Numbered from the stretch's first letter, positions 36,782-45,813 are shown. The stretch is DNA of 64,000 nt from JAWHQP01 sp032586195 (GCA_032586195.1 JAWHQP010000002.1:248001-312000); one strand, 5' to 3'. Translations and numbers: made by a program. Notes: generated by a model not told the origin, from the sequence alone.

Positions 36782-38710
36782 ATGCTGAACATTTTAGAGA
36801 ATTTAAAAAACGAAAAGGTCATTTCCGAAAGTGAATATTATTTTGCGCGGATGATCGCCGATAAACAGCAAAAGGCCCCGGAATTGCAGCGAAATCTCGC
36901 TATTTTGTTGGCAGCTTTATGTCAGTACAGCCATCAGCAAGGCAATACCTGTTTATTTTTAGACGAACAGCTGCAGCATAATTTTTTCGGCCTGGCATAT
37001 CGCAAGTCGGAACGGGATTATCAAGCGCAACTGGAAGAAAAAATCCGGTTTTTAGCACCGTCGCAATGGCAGTCCGCGTTACATGGTCACGTTGCGTTTA
37101 CTACAGAACCGGAGCGGATTGTCGCTCCTTTCGTGTTTCAATTCAATGCTCTGTATTTTTATCGGGTGTGGCAAGACGAATTCCGCGTCGCGAACTACCT
37201 GAAAAGCGCGGTGCTGAAAAACGGAGATTTTCAATCCGAGTCGGATTTGGACGCCATACGCCGCTGCGTACGACAAGAGGGCATTAAGGACGGGCAGAAA
37301 TTGGCGATCGCCACTGCGTTGCGCCAGCAATTCACCTTGATTTCCGGCGGGCCGGGCACGGGCAAAACCTTTATTGTGGCGCGCTTGCTGGTTGCGTTGC
37401 AGCAGCTATATCACGCCGGGTTGAAGATTCGGTTAGCGGCTCCGACAGGTAAAGCCGCCGCCCGTTTAACGGAAAGTATCAGTGCGGAAATTGCTCGCAT
37501 GGCATTGCCGCAGTCGCTGGTGAATTCTATTCCGACCGACGGCATGACTATTCACCGCTTGCTGGGCGGGCGCTATTTTACCTATAACGTACAGAATCCG
37601 TTGCCGATTGATGTGTTGGTGGTGGATGAAGCCTCGATGATTGATTTAACGCTGATGACCAGCCTCGTACAAGCCTTGCAGCCGAATACCAGATTGATTC
37701 TGCTGGGTGATAAGGATCAGCTCGCCTCCGTGGAGGCCGGCGCGATTATCGGCGAGCTGGGGCAGTTTCTGGATAAGGACTACAGCCCGGCAATGCGGGA
37801 TTATTTACAGCAGGTTACCGATGTTGCGCTGCCATATCCACAGCGGCAAACGCATCCTATGCGCGACCACTTGTGTCATTTAACCGAAAGCCGCCGTTTT
37901 GATGCGGATTCGGATATCGGTCATCTTGCCGCCGCGATTAATCAAATGCAGGCGGAAGAGTCCCTTAAACTGTTTCAGACGGGAAAAACCATTCACTGGC
38001 AGGGTTTCGATCAGTATGCCGCGGAAGAATCGGTACGATCCGAAACAACGGAGGAAGCTGAAAATAACGTTGAATATACCGCCCGTTGTGCGGAGCTGGT
38101 GCTGCAAAGTGCGGTGTCGAATTATCGAGTTTTTTTGCTTGAAGTGCAAAAATACGCCGCCCGGCCCGATATTACACAGGTTCAGCTGCAGGCAATATTC
38201 GGCAAATTTAAATCCGTGCGTTTTCTTGCCGCCTTGCGTTCCGGCGCGCTCGGGGTGGAAAAGCTGAATCAAGGCATTGCCGAACGACTGCGCCAAACAG
38301 GCTTGGTGCGGTTTTATCACAGCCGCGACTGGTATGAAGGCAAGCCGGTTATGGTGGTGCAGAATGATCTTAACGTAGGCTTGTTTAACGGTGATATCGG
38401 CTTATTTTTACACGGTAAGGTGTGGTTTGAAGTGGGGGAAGGGCGGTTTCGGGCGGTTTCTTCCAGCCGGGTGCCGACTCATGAGCCGGCTTTCGTCATG
38501 ACCGTGCATAAATCTCAGGGATCCGAATTTGCCCATACGTTCTTTGTGTTGCCAACGGAAAATTCTCCGGTATTATGCAAGGAGCTGATTTATACGGCGG
38601 TAACACGGGCGAGAACGGAATTCACCGTGTTCAGCAGCCAAAGCCTATGGAAAGCCGCCGTGCGTAAACGGGTGAAACGCCAAAGCGGGCTTGGTTTGTT
38701 GCTGAAGTAA
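36782..38710 (+). CDS. recD: Exonuclease V alpha subunit
   Basis: The 5'-3' helicase subunit of RecBCD, 642 residues. Walker A SGGPGTGKTFIVARLL is near residue 190, AAPTGKAAARLTE near 220, DEASMID near 284, GDKDQLASVEAGA near 311 and the C-terminal MTVHKSQGSEF near 578. Two extended uptake sequences are read through in frame. One, near 37200, encodes SAVLKNGDF in the linker before the helicase core; the other, near 38103, encodes SAVSNYRVF. Coupled to recB by an 8-base gap. Confidence 0.96.
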   Translation: MLNILENLKNEKVISESEYYFARMIADKQQKAPELQRNLAILLAALCQYSHQQGNTCLFLDEQLQHNFFGLAYRKSERDYQAQLEEKIRFLAPSQWQSALHGHVAFTTEPERIVAPFVFQFNALYFYRVWQDEFRVANYLKSAVLKNGDFQSESDLDAIRRCVRQEGIKDGQKLAIATALRQQFTLISGGPGTGKTFIVARLLVALQQLYHAGLKIRLAAPTGKAAARLTESISAEIARMALPQSLVNSIPTDGMTIHRLLGGRYFTYNVQNPLPIDVLVVDEASMIDLTLMTSLVQALQPNTRLILLGDKDQLASVEAGAIIGELGQFLDKDYSPAMRDYLQQVTDVALPYPQRQTHPMRDHLCHLTESRRFDADSDIGHLAAAINQMQAEESLKLFQTGKTIHWQGFDQYAAEESVRSETTEEAENNVEYTARCAELVLQSAVSNYRVFLLEVQKYAARPDITQVQLQAIFGKFKSVRFLAALRSGALGVEKLNQGIAERLRQTGLVRFYHSRDWYEGKPVMVVQNDLNVGLFNGDIGLFLHGKVWFEVGEGRFRAVSSSRVPTHEPAFVMTVHKSQGSEFAHTFFVLPTENSPVLCKELIYTAVTRARTEFTVFSSQSLWKAAVRKRVKRQSGLGLLLK

Positions 38711-38761
38711 GAATATATTAATTGCAATCTATCTAAACGGATGAAGTTTTTTCCGATCCCC

Positions 38762-38799
38762 TTGACATCTTTTTTTTATAGTGTAATTTATTTGTTACA
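38762..38799 (+). promoter_or_regulatory. Promoter with TyrR box for aroF-tyrA
   Basis: TTGACA at 38762-38767 is a consensus -35. TGTAATTTATTTGTTACA at 38782-38799 is an 18-base palindrome with the G and C exactly 14 bases apart that TyrR boxes require, and half-sites TGTAA/TTACA. It overlaps the likely -10 region (TAATTT), so bound TyrR should repress. Aromatic-amino-acid repression of aroF-tyrA is known in E. coli. Confidence 0.72.
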
Positions 38800-38841
38800 T
38801 TAATCGTAATAATAAATTTACAATATTTAATAGGAAAGCAT

Positions 38842-39891
38842 ATGAAAGACAGTATTCATAATGTTCATATTATTGACGAAAAAGTATTAATCACCCCGGC
38901 CCAGCTAAAAGAGAAATTGCCGTTGCCGCAACAATTTCGTACACAAATCGAAACACATCGTCGGGAGATTTCCGATATCGTGCATAAAAAGGATGGCCGT
39001 TTGCTGGTGGTAATCGGGCCTTGTTCGGTGCATGATCCGATTGCCGCCTTGGATTATGCCAAACGCTTGAAAACATTGTCGGATGAATTAAAAGATCAGC
39101 TGTATATCGTAATGCGGGTTTATTTTGAAAAACCGCGTACCACGGTGGGCTGGAAAGGATTGATTAACGATCCCCGCATTGACGGCACCTTTGATGTGGA
39201 ACACGGTTTACAGCTTGCCCGTTCTCTATTGATTGAGCTGGTGGAAATGGGGTTGCCGCTGGCAACGGAAGCATTGGATCCGATGACACCGCAATATCTG
39301 GCGGATTTATTCAGCTGGTCGGCTATCGGCGCCCGCACTACGGAATCGCAGACCCACCGTGAACTGGCCTCCGGTTTGTCCATGGCGGTGGGGTTTAAAA
39401 ACGGTACCGACGGCAGCCTTGCCACCGCGATTAACGCCATGAAAGCCGCTTCAATGGGGCATAGTTTTATCGGCATTAACCAGCAAGGTCAGGTAAATTT
39501 ATTGCATACCGAGGGCAATCCGGACGGTCATGTCATTTTACGCGGCGGCAAAACACCGAATTATGAGCAACCGTTTGTGGAGCAGTGTGAGACGGAATTA
39601 GCCAAATCAGGGCTGGAAACCTCAATTATGATCGATTGCAGCCATGGCAATTCCAATAAGGATTATCGCCGTCAGCCGGCAGTGGCGGAAAACGCGGTAC
39701 GGCAGATTATCAACGGCAACAAATCCATTATCGGCCTGATGATTGAGAGCAATATTAACGCGGGCAATCAAACCGCCGAACAACCGGTGAGCGAAATGAA
39801 ATACGGCGTATCCATTACCGATGCCTGCATAGACTGGCAAACCACCAATACGTTGCTACGTAAAATTGCGGCGGAGTTAAAACAAAAGTAA
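38842..39891 (+). CDS. aroF: DAHP synthase, AroF type
   Basis: Condenses phosphoenolpyruvate and erythrose 4-phosphate, the first step of aromatic amino acid synthesis. The 349-residue protein follows the AroFGH class: VVIGPCSVHDP near residue 54, VYFEKPRTTVGWKGLINDP near 94, ARTTESQTHRELASGLSM near 175, and CSHGNSNKDYRRQP near 268. The start (DSIHNVHIIDEKVL) is closest to the tyrosine-sensitive isozyme AroF, and tyrA follows as in the E. coli aroF-tyrA operon. AGGAAA precedes the ATG. Feedback specificity is inferred. Confidence 0.92.
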   Translation: MKDSIHNVHIIDEKVLITPAQLKEKLPLPQQFRTQIETHRREISDIVHKKDGRLLVVIGPCSVHDPIAALDYAKRLKTLSDELKDQLYIVMRVYFEKPRTTVGWKGLINDPRIDGTFDVEHGLQLARSLLIELVEMGLPLATEALDPMTPQYLADLFSWSAIGARTTESQTHRELASGLSMAVGFKNGTDGSLATAINAMKAASMGHSFIGINQQGQVNLLHTEGNPDGHVILRGGKTPNYEQPFVEQCETELAKSGLETSIMIDCSHGNSNKDYRRQPAVAENAVRQIINGNKSIIGLMIESNINAGNQTAEQPVSEMKYGVSITDACIDWQTTNTLLRKIAAELKQK

Positions 39892-39907
39892 ATTTAAGCC
39901 TGTGTGA

Positions 39908-39934
39908 AGGTGGGTTTCGGCCCGCCTTTTTTAT
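39908..39934 (+). terminator. Intercistronic terminator between aroF and tyrA
   Basis: AGGTGGG and CCCGCCT form a 7-bp stem with a TTTCGG loop, followed by TTTTTT. It lies 16 bases past the aroF stop. It should reduce tyrA transcription relative to aroF. TATAAT follows at about 39935 and could be the -10 of a separate tyrA promoter, but no good -35 is visible. Confidence 0.75.
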
Positions 39935-39969
39935 ATAATATACAAAATTCAGCCATAGGAAACGAGAAC

Positions 39970-41097
39970 GTGGAAGCACTAAAAGAGATTCGGGCGGAAA
40001 TTGACGCCCTCGATCGGGAGTTAATAGAAGTTTTTGCTAAGCGCTTGACATGTGTTAAAAAAGTGGGCGAAATCAAACATCGGCACGGCTTGCCGATTTA
40101 TGTGCCGACCCGTGAGGCGGATATGCTCAAGGCTCGCCGCCGGGAAGCGGAAGAAAAAGGCGTGCCTGCGGATTTGATCGAAGACGTGCTGCGCCGGGTC
40201 ATGCGTGAATCTTACAACAGTGAAAATGACTATGGTTTTAAAACGGTGAATCCCGCCATCAAAAAAATTGTGGTGGTGGGCGGTAAAGGTAAGCTTGGCG
40301 GCTTGTTCGTCCGTTTTCTGCGTTATTCGGGCTATTATGTCGAAACATTAGGTTCACAGGATTGGGAGCGAGCGGAACAGATTTTTGCCGGGGCGGATGT
40401 GGTCATCGTTTGTGTGCCGATTGCCGAAACCTTAGCGATCATTGCTCGTCTTAAACCTTATTTAACCGAAAATATGCTGTTAACGGATCTCACCTCGGTA
40501 AAACGGCAGCCGTTGGAAAAAATGCTTGAAGTGCATAACGGCGCCGTGGTAGGGCTGCACCCTATGTTCGGCCCCGATATTGCCAGCATGGCGAAACAAG
40601 TGGTGGTATGTTGTGACGGCCGTTATCCGCAACGTTACGAATGGTTGCTGGAACAAATTCGGATGTGGGGAGCAAAAGTGTTCAGCGTAGATGCCGCCGA
40701 GCATGATCGCAGCATGACCTACATTCAGGCATTGCGGCATTTTTCCACTTTCGCCAACGGCTGGCATTTATCCAAGCAACCGGTAAAACTGGCTAATTTA
40801 TTGGCGTTGTCTTCACCGATTTATCGCTTGGAACTGGCCATGATCGGGCGTTTATTCGCTCAGGACGGCGGGCTTTATGCGGATATTATTATGGATAAAC
40901 CGGAAAATTTAGCCGTTATCGAAAGCCTCAAACAAACCTATCAGGACAGCTTAAAGTTCTTTGAAAATAACGATAAAGAAGGCTTTATCCGCATCTTTAA
41001 TCAGGTACGAGAATGGTTTGGCGACTATTCCGAGCAATTTATGCAGGAAAGCCGCCAGTTATTAAAACAAGCAAATGATTTGAGACAGTACGATTAA
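39970..41097 (+). CDS. tyrA: Chorismate mutase/prephenate dehydrogenase (bifunctional)
   Basis: Converts chorismate to prephenate and then to 4-hydroxyphenylpyruvate for tyrosine. The first 90 residues are an AroQ-type chorismate mutase (ALKEIRAEIDALDRELIEVF, then GLPIYVPTREADML). An NAD domain starts at VVVGGKGKLGGLFVRFL near residue 101, and the dehydrogenase core has GLHPMFGPD near 195. I chose the GTG at 39970, with AGGA upstream, because the protein then begins VEALKEI like E. coli TyrA; the earlier ATG at 39904 falls before the terminator hairpin. Length 375 is normal. Confidence 0.95.
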   Translation: MEALKEIRAEIDALDRELIEVFAKRLTCVKKVGEIKHRHGLPIYVPTREADMLKARRREAEEKGVPADLIEDVLRRVMRESYNSENDYGFKTVNPAIKKIVVVGGKGKLGGLFVRFLRYSGYYVETLGSQDWERAEQIFAGADVVIVCVPIAETLAIIARLKPYLTENMLLTDLTSVKRQPLEKMLEVHNGAVVGLHPMFGPDIASMAKQVVVCCDGRYPQRYEWLLEQIRMWGAKVFSVDAAEHDRSMTYIQALRHFSTFANGWHLSKQPVKLANLLALSSPIYRLELAMIGRLFAQDGGLYADIIMDKPENLAVIESLKQTYQDSLKFFENNDKEGFIRIFNQVREWFGDYSEQFMQESRQLLKQANDLRQYD

Positions 41098-41163
41098 TCC
41101 TTCAGGGCAAAGTGCGGTGCTGTTTTTCCGATTTTTTTTGATTTAACTGACAAGGAGTAAACA

Positions 41164-41313
41164 ATGAAAAGAGTAGTGATGTTAGTGATGAGCGTATTCA
41201 TGTTAGCCGCCTGCACGCAGGGCAAAGATATTTATTTCAACGGTTCGGAAGGTTCCCACTCGGGGATGAAATACGGACATGACACTCACCGGTGGGGAAT
41301 AAATAATCAGTAG
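41164..41313 (+). CDS. Very small lipoprotein
   Basis: A 49-residue frame with a clear lipoprotein signal: two basic residues, a hydrophobic run and lipobox LAAC, with the lipidated Cys at position 17. The mature part is only about 33 residues, rich in Gly and His (SHSGMKYGHDTH). AAGGAG lies 8 bases before the ATG and a strong terminator follows at 41337, so it looks like a complete single-gene unit. A USS lies just upstream. I do not recognise a family; small entericidin-like or YhfL-like lipoproteins are comparable in size. Confidence 0.75.
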   Translation: MKRVVMLVMSVFMLAACTQGKDIYFNGSEGSHSGMKYGHDTHRWGINNQ

Positions 41314-41336
41314 CTTGCTATTTGATATCTATTTGA

Positions 41337-41367
41337 TAAAAGCGGAGTAGATCCGCTTTTATTTTTT
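41337..41367 (+). terminator. Terminator after the small lipoprotein gene
   Basis: AAAAGCGGA and TCCGCTTTT form a 9-bp stem with a 5-base loop (GTAGA), followed by ATTTTTT. Textbook rho-independent terminator. Confidence 0.88.
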
Positions 41368-41585
41368 CATAATAAATCTCGTATATTAGCATTTGCACAA
41401 ATCACTTTTATTTTAACCCTATATGCGGGCCGTATAGCGTTATGCGACAAAGTCGCTTTTCTACCTTAAACACAAGAACCATCACATTGCCTGTTGAATA
41501 ATCTTGCACGGCTCGTGTAAGGTTTACTTTTATGCGGTTGCACAAATAATGTAAAACTCGGCAAAACGGCACCGCACTTTAGGGG

Positions 41586-42065
41586 CTAGCTTTCCTCCAC
41601 AATATCTCCGAATTCCGCCCCTAACGCATTTGCCAGATCCCGCGGGGCGAGTTCGACGCTGAGCCCGCGTCTGCCGCCGGAAACGTAGATTTTTTCAAAC
41701 TGAAGTGCGGTGTCGGAAATGACGGTTTTTACCCGTTTCTTTTGTCCGAGCGGGCTGATGCCGCCGACCAGATAGCCGGTGCTTTTCTGCGCCGCGTCTT
41801 TATCCGCCAGATCCACTTTCTTTACGCCAAGGGCTTTGGCGGCCTTTTTCAGGCTGAGCATATTGGCGGTGGCGAGAACAAAACAGGCCAATTTTTTCTG
41901 ATCGCCGTTTTCCGCCACCAGTAGGGTTTTGAAAGACTGAGCAGGGTTAATACCTAGCTTTTCCGCGGCTTCATCACCGAAATGGGTGTTATGCGGATCA
42001 TGGTCGTAACTGTGTAAGATGAAAGGAATTTTTTGTTTTTTTAATAAATCAACGGCAGGTGTCAT
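41586..42065 (-). CDS. ybaK: Cys-tRNA(Pro) deacylase YbaK
   Basis: A 159-residue trans-editing factor that removes Cys wrongly loaded on tRNA-Pro. Family marks are HSYDHDPHNTHFGDEAAEKL near residue 18, QSFKTLLVAENG near 43, the catalytic-lysine region SFKTLL, KKVDLADK near 84, and GYLVGGISPLGQKKRVKTV near 97. The length is typical of YbaK. A USS is translated inside it as DTALQFEK. The 215-base gap before it (41368-41585) shows no gene. Confidence 0.93.
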   Translation of the reverse strand: MTPAVDLLKKQKIPFILHSYDHDPHNTHFGDEAAEKLGINPAQSFKTLLVAENGDQKKLACFVLATANMLSLKKAAKALGVKKVDLADKDAAQKSTGYLVGGISPLGQKKRVKTVISDTALQFEKIYVSGGRRGLSVELAPRDLANALGAEFGDIVEES

Positions 42066-42123
42066 TTTATTTTTTCCTTGGAAATAAGTAGAATAGCCCG
42101 ATTATTTTACGTCGGAGAGAAAG

Positions 42124-43095
42124 ATGAGTACAAGTTTAAATATTGCCATTGCGGCTGAGTTTGATTTATGTGAAAAAATTGCCGCGTTTTTAGAGCAAAG
42201 TGATTTGGCGGTAGATAAATTGGCTATTGTCGAGATTTATCCGTTCCGTGAGGAACAAGGCGTGCGGTTTAATCGTAAAGCGGTGGAGCAAATCGCGTTG
42301 GATGAAGTGGAATGGGCGGAGATAAACTATTTATTGTTTGCCGGCGAGTTCAGCCATTTGGTGCATTTGGCCAGAGCCGCCGGGACGGGCTGTGTGGTGG
42401 TGGATATGAAAGGGATTTGTTCGGCATTATCCGACGTGCCGGTGGTCGTGCCTTCTGTAAATGACGAGCAATTAACGGAGCTCCGCCAACGCAACATTGT
42501 AGCGTTACCGAATCCGCAGGTGGGTCAATTGGCTTTGGCGGTACGTCCGTTGTTGCAGGAATATGATGTAACGCAATTAATGGTCACTTCATTGCTGCCG
42601 GCTTCCTATACTAATGCGGAGCAAGTGACCAAACTGGTGGGGCAGAGCGCGCAGTTGTTAAACGGTATCCCGTTAGACGAAGGACAGCCGCGTTTGGCGT
42701 TTAACGTGTTTCCGGCCGCTCCGCAAAATCTGGCGGGGCAATTACAGCGTATTTTTCCTTCCCTGGATAACGTGGTGTTCCACCAAATCGAAGCGCCGGT
42801 ATTTTACGGTTTAGGGCAAATGGTGAGTCTGTCGTCGAATTATGAACTGAATGATGAGACTGTGTTGGAACAATGGCGGCAGAATCCGTTGATTCAGTAC
42901 CACAGCGAACAGATGATTACGCCGGTCGGCAATGGCGAAACGGAAAATGGCGAGGATAATGTTTATCTGCATATCAGTAATTTGAGTATGCGGGAAAACC
43001 GGCTGGAATTCTGGACGGTGGCGGATGAACAACGCTTTAATATGGCGTTATTAGCGGTGAAACTGGTTGAGTTGATTTACCGGCAAGGGTATTGA
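42124..43095 (+). CDS. usg: USG-1-like protein, aspartate-semialdehyde dehydrogenase homologue
   Basis: A 323-residue relative of E. coli Usg, which has the fold of aspartate-semialdehyde dehydrogenase. Similar segments are VPVVVPSVND, RNIVALPNPQVGQLALAVRP, QSAQLLNGIPLDEGQPRLAFN and QIEAPVFYGLGQMV. It lacks the N-terminal GATGAVG nucleotide loop (here IAAEFDLCEK). The catalytic Cys of true dehydrogenases is absent too (PNPQVGQ where active enzymes have PNC or PGC). I therefore expect no dehydrogenase activity. Its role is unknown. Confidence 0.85.
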   Translation: MSTSLNIAIAAEFDLCEKIAAFLEQSDLAVDKLAIVEIYPFREEQGVRFNRKAVEQIALDEVEWAEINYLLFAGEFSHLVHLARAAGTGCVVVDMKGICSALSDVPVVVPSVNDEQLTELRQRNIVALPNPQVGQLALAVRPLLQEYDVTQLMVTSLLPASYTNAEQVTKLVGQSAQLLNGIPLDEGQPRLAFNVFPAAPQNLAGQLQRIFPSLDNVVFHQIEAPVFYGLGQMVSLSSNYELNDETVLEQWRQNPLIQYHSEQMITPVGNGETENGEDNVYLHISNLSMRENRLEFWTVADEQRFNMALLAVKLVELIYRQGY

Positions 43096-43149
43096 TTCAA
43101 ACGGTTGTAATTGTCAAAACTCCGATTTTTGGCACCGCGCTTTGAGTGT

Positions 43150-43177
43150 AAAAAAGCAGCGATATTGCTGCTTTTTA
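43150..43177. terminator. Bidirectional terminator between usg and purR
   Basis: AAAAAGCAGC and GCTGCTTTTT pair perfectly across a 6-base loop, with A and T runs on both sides. It serves the convergent genes usg and purR. A single altered USS (CACCGCGCTTT) lies just before it. Confidence 0.9.
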
Positions 43178-43181
43178 TCTT

Positions 43182-44186
43182 CTAATTAATTTTTCTTACC
43201 GATTTGCGCACCACCAGTTCAGGATGAATTTCGATAGTCTCGCGTTTCGCTTCTTTGTTCTGGATGCGTTCAAACAGTAATTTCAGTGCCCGTTCTCCCA
43301 GACGCGCCTTGGATTGGTGAATGGTGGTGAGCGGCGGTGCGTAAAAACGTGAGGCGTGAACGTTATCGTAGCCGACGATAGAGTAGTCGTCCGGCACGCG
43401 CAGGCCTTTATCCGTGATAGCGGAAATTGCCCCCAAGGCGGTTAAATCATTACAGCAGAATACGGCGGTCGGCTGTTCTTTCTGCGCAAGAATCTGATTC
43501 ATGCATTCAAAACCGTCTTCAGGTGTGAACGAGCCTTCCAATAACCAATTCGGATTCATGGTCAAGCCCGCTTCTTCCAGCGCCTTTAAGAAACCTTCGT
43601 AACGCTTTTTCGCTGTGGTTTTGGTGAGCTGGGCGCTTAGATAAGCGATTTTGGTGTGGCCGTTTTCAATTAAATGTTTGCCCGCCAGATAACCGCCGTC
43701 AAAGCTGTTATCCAAAATTAAATCGGTATCTGGATTCAAAGGGCCCCAATCCATTACCACCATCGGCAGATAACTGAAATTTTTCAATAAGTCACGGCTG
43801 TCGCTCACGTATTCCGAACACATGACTAAAATACCGTCCACCCGTTTTTTCGCTAACATTTCCAGGTGATTTTTGATTTTTTCCGGATCGTTATGGGTAT
43901 TACACAGAAACAGTGAGTAGCCTTGACGATAGCATTGTTCCTCCACCGCGTGTACAATTTCGGCGAAATAAGGGGCCTCGCTGGTGGTTACGATCATACC
44001 GATGGATTTGGTGGTATTGACCTTTAAACTGCGAGCCACCTCACTTGGTGAATAATTTAACGCTTTGATCGCATCAAGCACTGTTTTGGTGGTTTCTTCC
44101 GCCACGTGACGGGTTTTATTAATGACGTGTGAAACCGTAGTGGTAGAAACGCCCGCCATCTTAGCGACGTCTTTAATTGTTGCCAT
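43182..44186 (-). CDS. purR: Purine repressor PurR
   Basis: A LacI-family repressor that binds hypoxanthine or guanine and shuts down purine synthesis genes. The 334-residue protein begins with the helix-turn-helix and hinge (IKDVAKMAGVSTTTVSHVIN, ALNYSPSEVARSLK), followed by a periplasmic-binding-like domain (SIGMIVTTSEAPYFAEIV, VMDWGPLNPDTD, CCNDLTALGAI). I chose the ATG at 44186, with AGGAG upstream; the protein then starts MATIKDVAK like E. coli PurR. Upstream bases show no strong PurR box of its own. A likely target, purE, is 10.5 kb away in this window. Confidence 0.94.
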   Translation of the reverse strand: MATIKDVAKMAGVSTTTVSHVINKTRHVAEETTKTVLDAIKALNYSPSEVARSLKVNTTKSIGMIVTTSEAPYFAEIVHAVEEQCYRQGYSLFLCNTHNDPEKIKNHLEMLAKKRVDGILVMCSEYVSDSRDLLKNFSYLPMVVMDWGPLNPDTDLILDNSFDGGYLAGKHLIENGHTKIAYLSAQLTKTTAKKRYEGFLKALEEAGLTMNPNWLLEGSFTPEDGFECMNQILAQKEQPTAVFCCNDLTALGAISAITDKGLRVPDDYSIVGYDNVHASRFYAPPLTTIHQSKARLGERALKLLFERIQNKEAKRETIEIHPELVVRKSVRKIN

Positions 44187-44418
44187 ATTTTTTCTCCTAA
44201 AAAATCGTGCAATTATTATAAAGAACAATTGGCGTGAGGTTAAATGTTAATTATAAAACTTTGCATCAATCGGTATTTCCGTACAGAACCATTTTACCGT
44301 ATTGCCTTTCCGGCGGCACTGTCGTGCGGTAGCGGAAGATGATATTTAATTAAAAATAGATTTAGCTCAAATCAGCTGTTAGAATACTAAAACCGTTTTT
44401 TTGATAAGGAGCAATAAT

Positions 44419-44502
44419 ATGAGTGATTTTGGCTATGCCATGGTGATGGTTGTTGTGTCATTGGTGCTAGTTGTGGGTTACGGCACGTTAATTTTTCTGT
44501 AA
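44419..44502 (+). CDS. 27-residue single-span membrane peptide
   Basis: MSDFGYAMVMVV begins a 27-codon frame that is one hydrophobic helix to its end (GTLIFL). AAGGAG lies 7 bases before the ATG and a terminator follows at 44521, so it has all parts of a real small gene. I do not recognise the family. Small membrane peptides of this size often associate with larger membrane complexes, but no partner is indicated here. Confidence 0.65.
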   Translation: MSDFGYAMVMVVVSLVLVVGYGTLIFL

Positions 44503-44520
44503 TTTATCTAATTTGATGGA

Positions 44521-44546
44521 AATCCCGGCTGAGACTGGGATTTTTT
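44521..44546 (+). terminator. Terminator after the small membrane peptide
   Basis: AATCCC and GGGATT pair across GGCTGAGACT, followed by TTTTTT overlapping the right arm. It supports a monocistronic transcript for the 27-residue peptide. Confidence 0.8.
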
Positions 44547-44827
44547 ATACTTTCAGGCGGGATAAAGTGCGGTGCTGAAAAATGCAGTTTTGAATATTGA
44601 TGGTGTGAGATGATAGTCTGAGGTCGGTTTTTTGATAAAAAACAAATATTCCTCGATAAAATTGAATTTTTACAGGAGATATTTGTCGAAAGCAAAATTT
44701 TTCATTTATTTTTTCGCTCCCGTATTGCAATAATGAAAAATATCTGCTAATTCTTTAACCAGCTTTTCGGTTATCCGGTTATTACTCCAATCAAACACAA
44801 CAACATTATTCATCAGAGGACTTAATT

Positions 44828-45787
44828 ATGGAAAAATTACTCAGACTCTCAACGGTTGCCGCATTGATGCTGACTTCTTCCGTTGCATTATCCGCAGAAA
44901 AATTTGTCACTATCGGTACGGGCGGACAAACGGGCGTCTATTACGTAGTAGGGCAGTCTATTTGTCAGTTAGTCAATCGCGATACGGCAAAAACCAATTT
45001 GAAATGTAATGCTCCTTCAACAGGCGCATCGGTGGCGAACCTAAATGCCATTGCGGGGAAACAAATGGAAATGGGAATTGTGCAGTCGGACTGGCAGTAT
45101 CATGCTTATAACGGTACAAGTTCCTTTGAAGGTAAGAAAAATGATAAATTACGCGCCGTTTTTTCTTTGCATCCCGAACCGTTCACGGTAATGGCCCGTG
45201 ATGACGCCAACATTAATTCCTTTGATGATTTGAAAGGCAAACGCGTGAATGTGGGCGACCCGGGTTCCGGCACCCGCGCCACCATGAATGTTATTTTGCA
45301 GGTGAAGGGCTTGGATATGTCCATCTTTAAGGTCGCTTCCGAATTAAAACCGTCTGAAATGGCATCGGTAATGTGCGATAACAACCTTGACGCGATCACC
45401 TATAATGTGGGCCATCCGAACGGTGCATTGAAAGAAGCGGCGGCCTCCTGTTCCGCTCATTTAGTGCCGGTCACGGGGCCTGCGATTGATAAACTGATTG
45501 CGGATAATCCTTATTATGCCAAAGCAACGATTCCGGGCGGTTTATATGCCGGTTCCGATAATCCGGTGGATACCTTTGGGGTTTATGCCACTTTAGTGAC
45601 TTCCTCGGATGTGGATGCCGACACCGTATATGAAGTGGTGAAAGCGGTATTTGATAACTTTGATCGCTTTAAACGTTTACACCCGGCGTTTGCTAATTTA
45701 AAACCGGAAGACATGGTGAAAAACGCCTTATCCGCGCCGTTACACCAAGGTGCGGAGCGTTATTATAAAGAAAAAGGCTGGTTGTAA
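44828..45787 (+). CDS. TAXI-family TRAP transporter substrate-binding protein
   Basis: The periplasmic solute receptor of a tripartite (TRAP) importer of the TAXI branch, 319 residues. A signal peptide ends at LSA (residue 23). The mature protein opens FVTIGTGGQTGVYYVVGQSI, the TAXI signature, then ASVANLNAI, GIVQSDWQYHAYNG, RVNVGDPGSGTRATM near 138 and YNVGHPNG near 190. Known TRAP systems use a sodium gradient to import organic acids; TAXI members include glutamate and ketoglutarate carriers. The ligand cannot be read here. It leads a three-gene set with the fused permease and a UspA protein. Confidence 0.92.
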   Translation: MEKLLRLSTVAALMLTSSVALSAEKFVTIGTGGQTGVYYVVGQSICQLVNRDTAKTNLKCNAPSTGASVANLNAIAGKQMEMGIVQSDWQYHAYNGTSSFEGKKNDKLRAVFSLHPEPFTVMARDDANINSFDDLKGKRVNVGDPGSGTRATMNVILQVKGLDMSIFKVASELKPSEMASVMCDNNLDAITYNVGHPNGALKEAAASCSAHLVPVTGPAIDKLIADNPYYAKATIPGGLYAGSDNPVDTFGVYATLVTSSDVDADTVYEVVKAVFDNFDRFKRLHPAFANLKPEDMVKNALSAPLHQGAERYYKEKGWL

Positions 45788-45813
45788 CTTTCATTATTTA
45801 GATTCATAAAGGT

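Noticed and set aside
44643..44686. Imperfect inverted repeat (ACAAATATTCCTC and AGGAGATATTTGT) upstream of the TRAP receptor
   Set aside because: Mismatched arms and a long loop, with no link to a known regulator; too weak to call.
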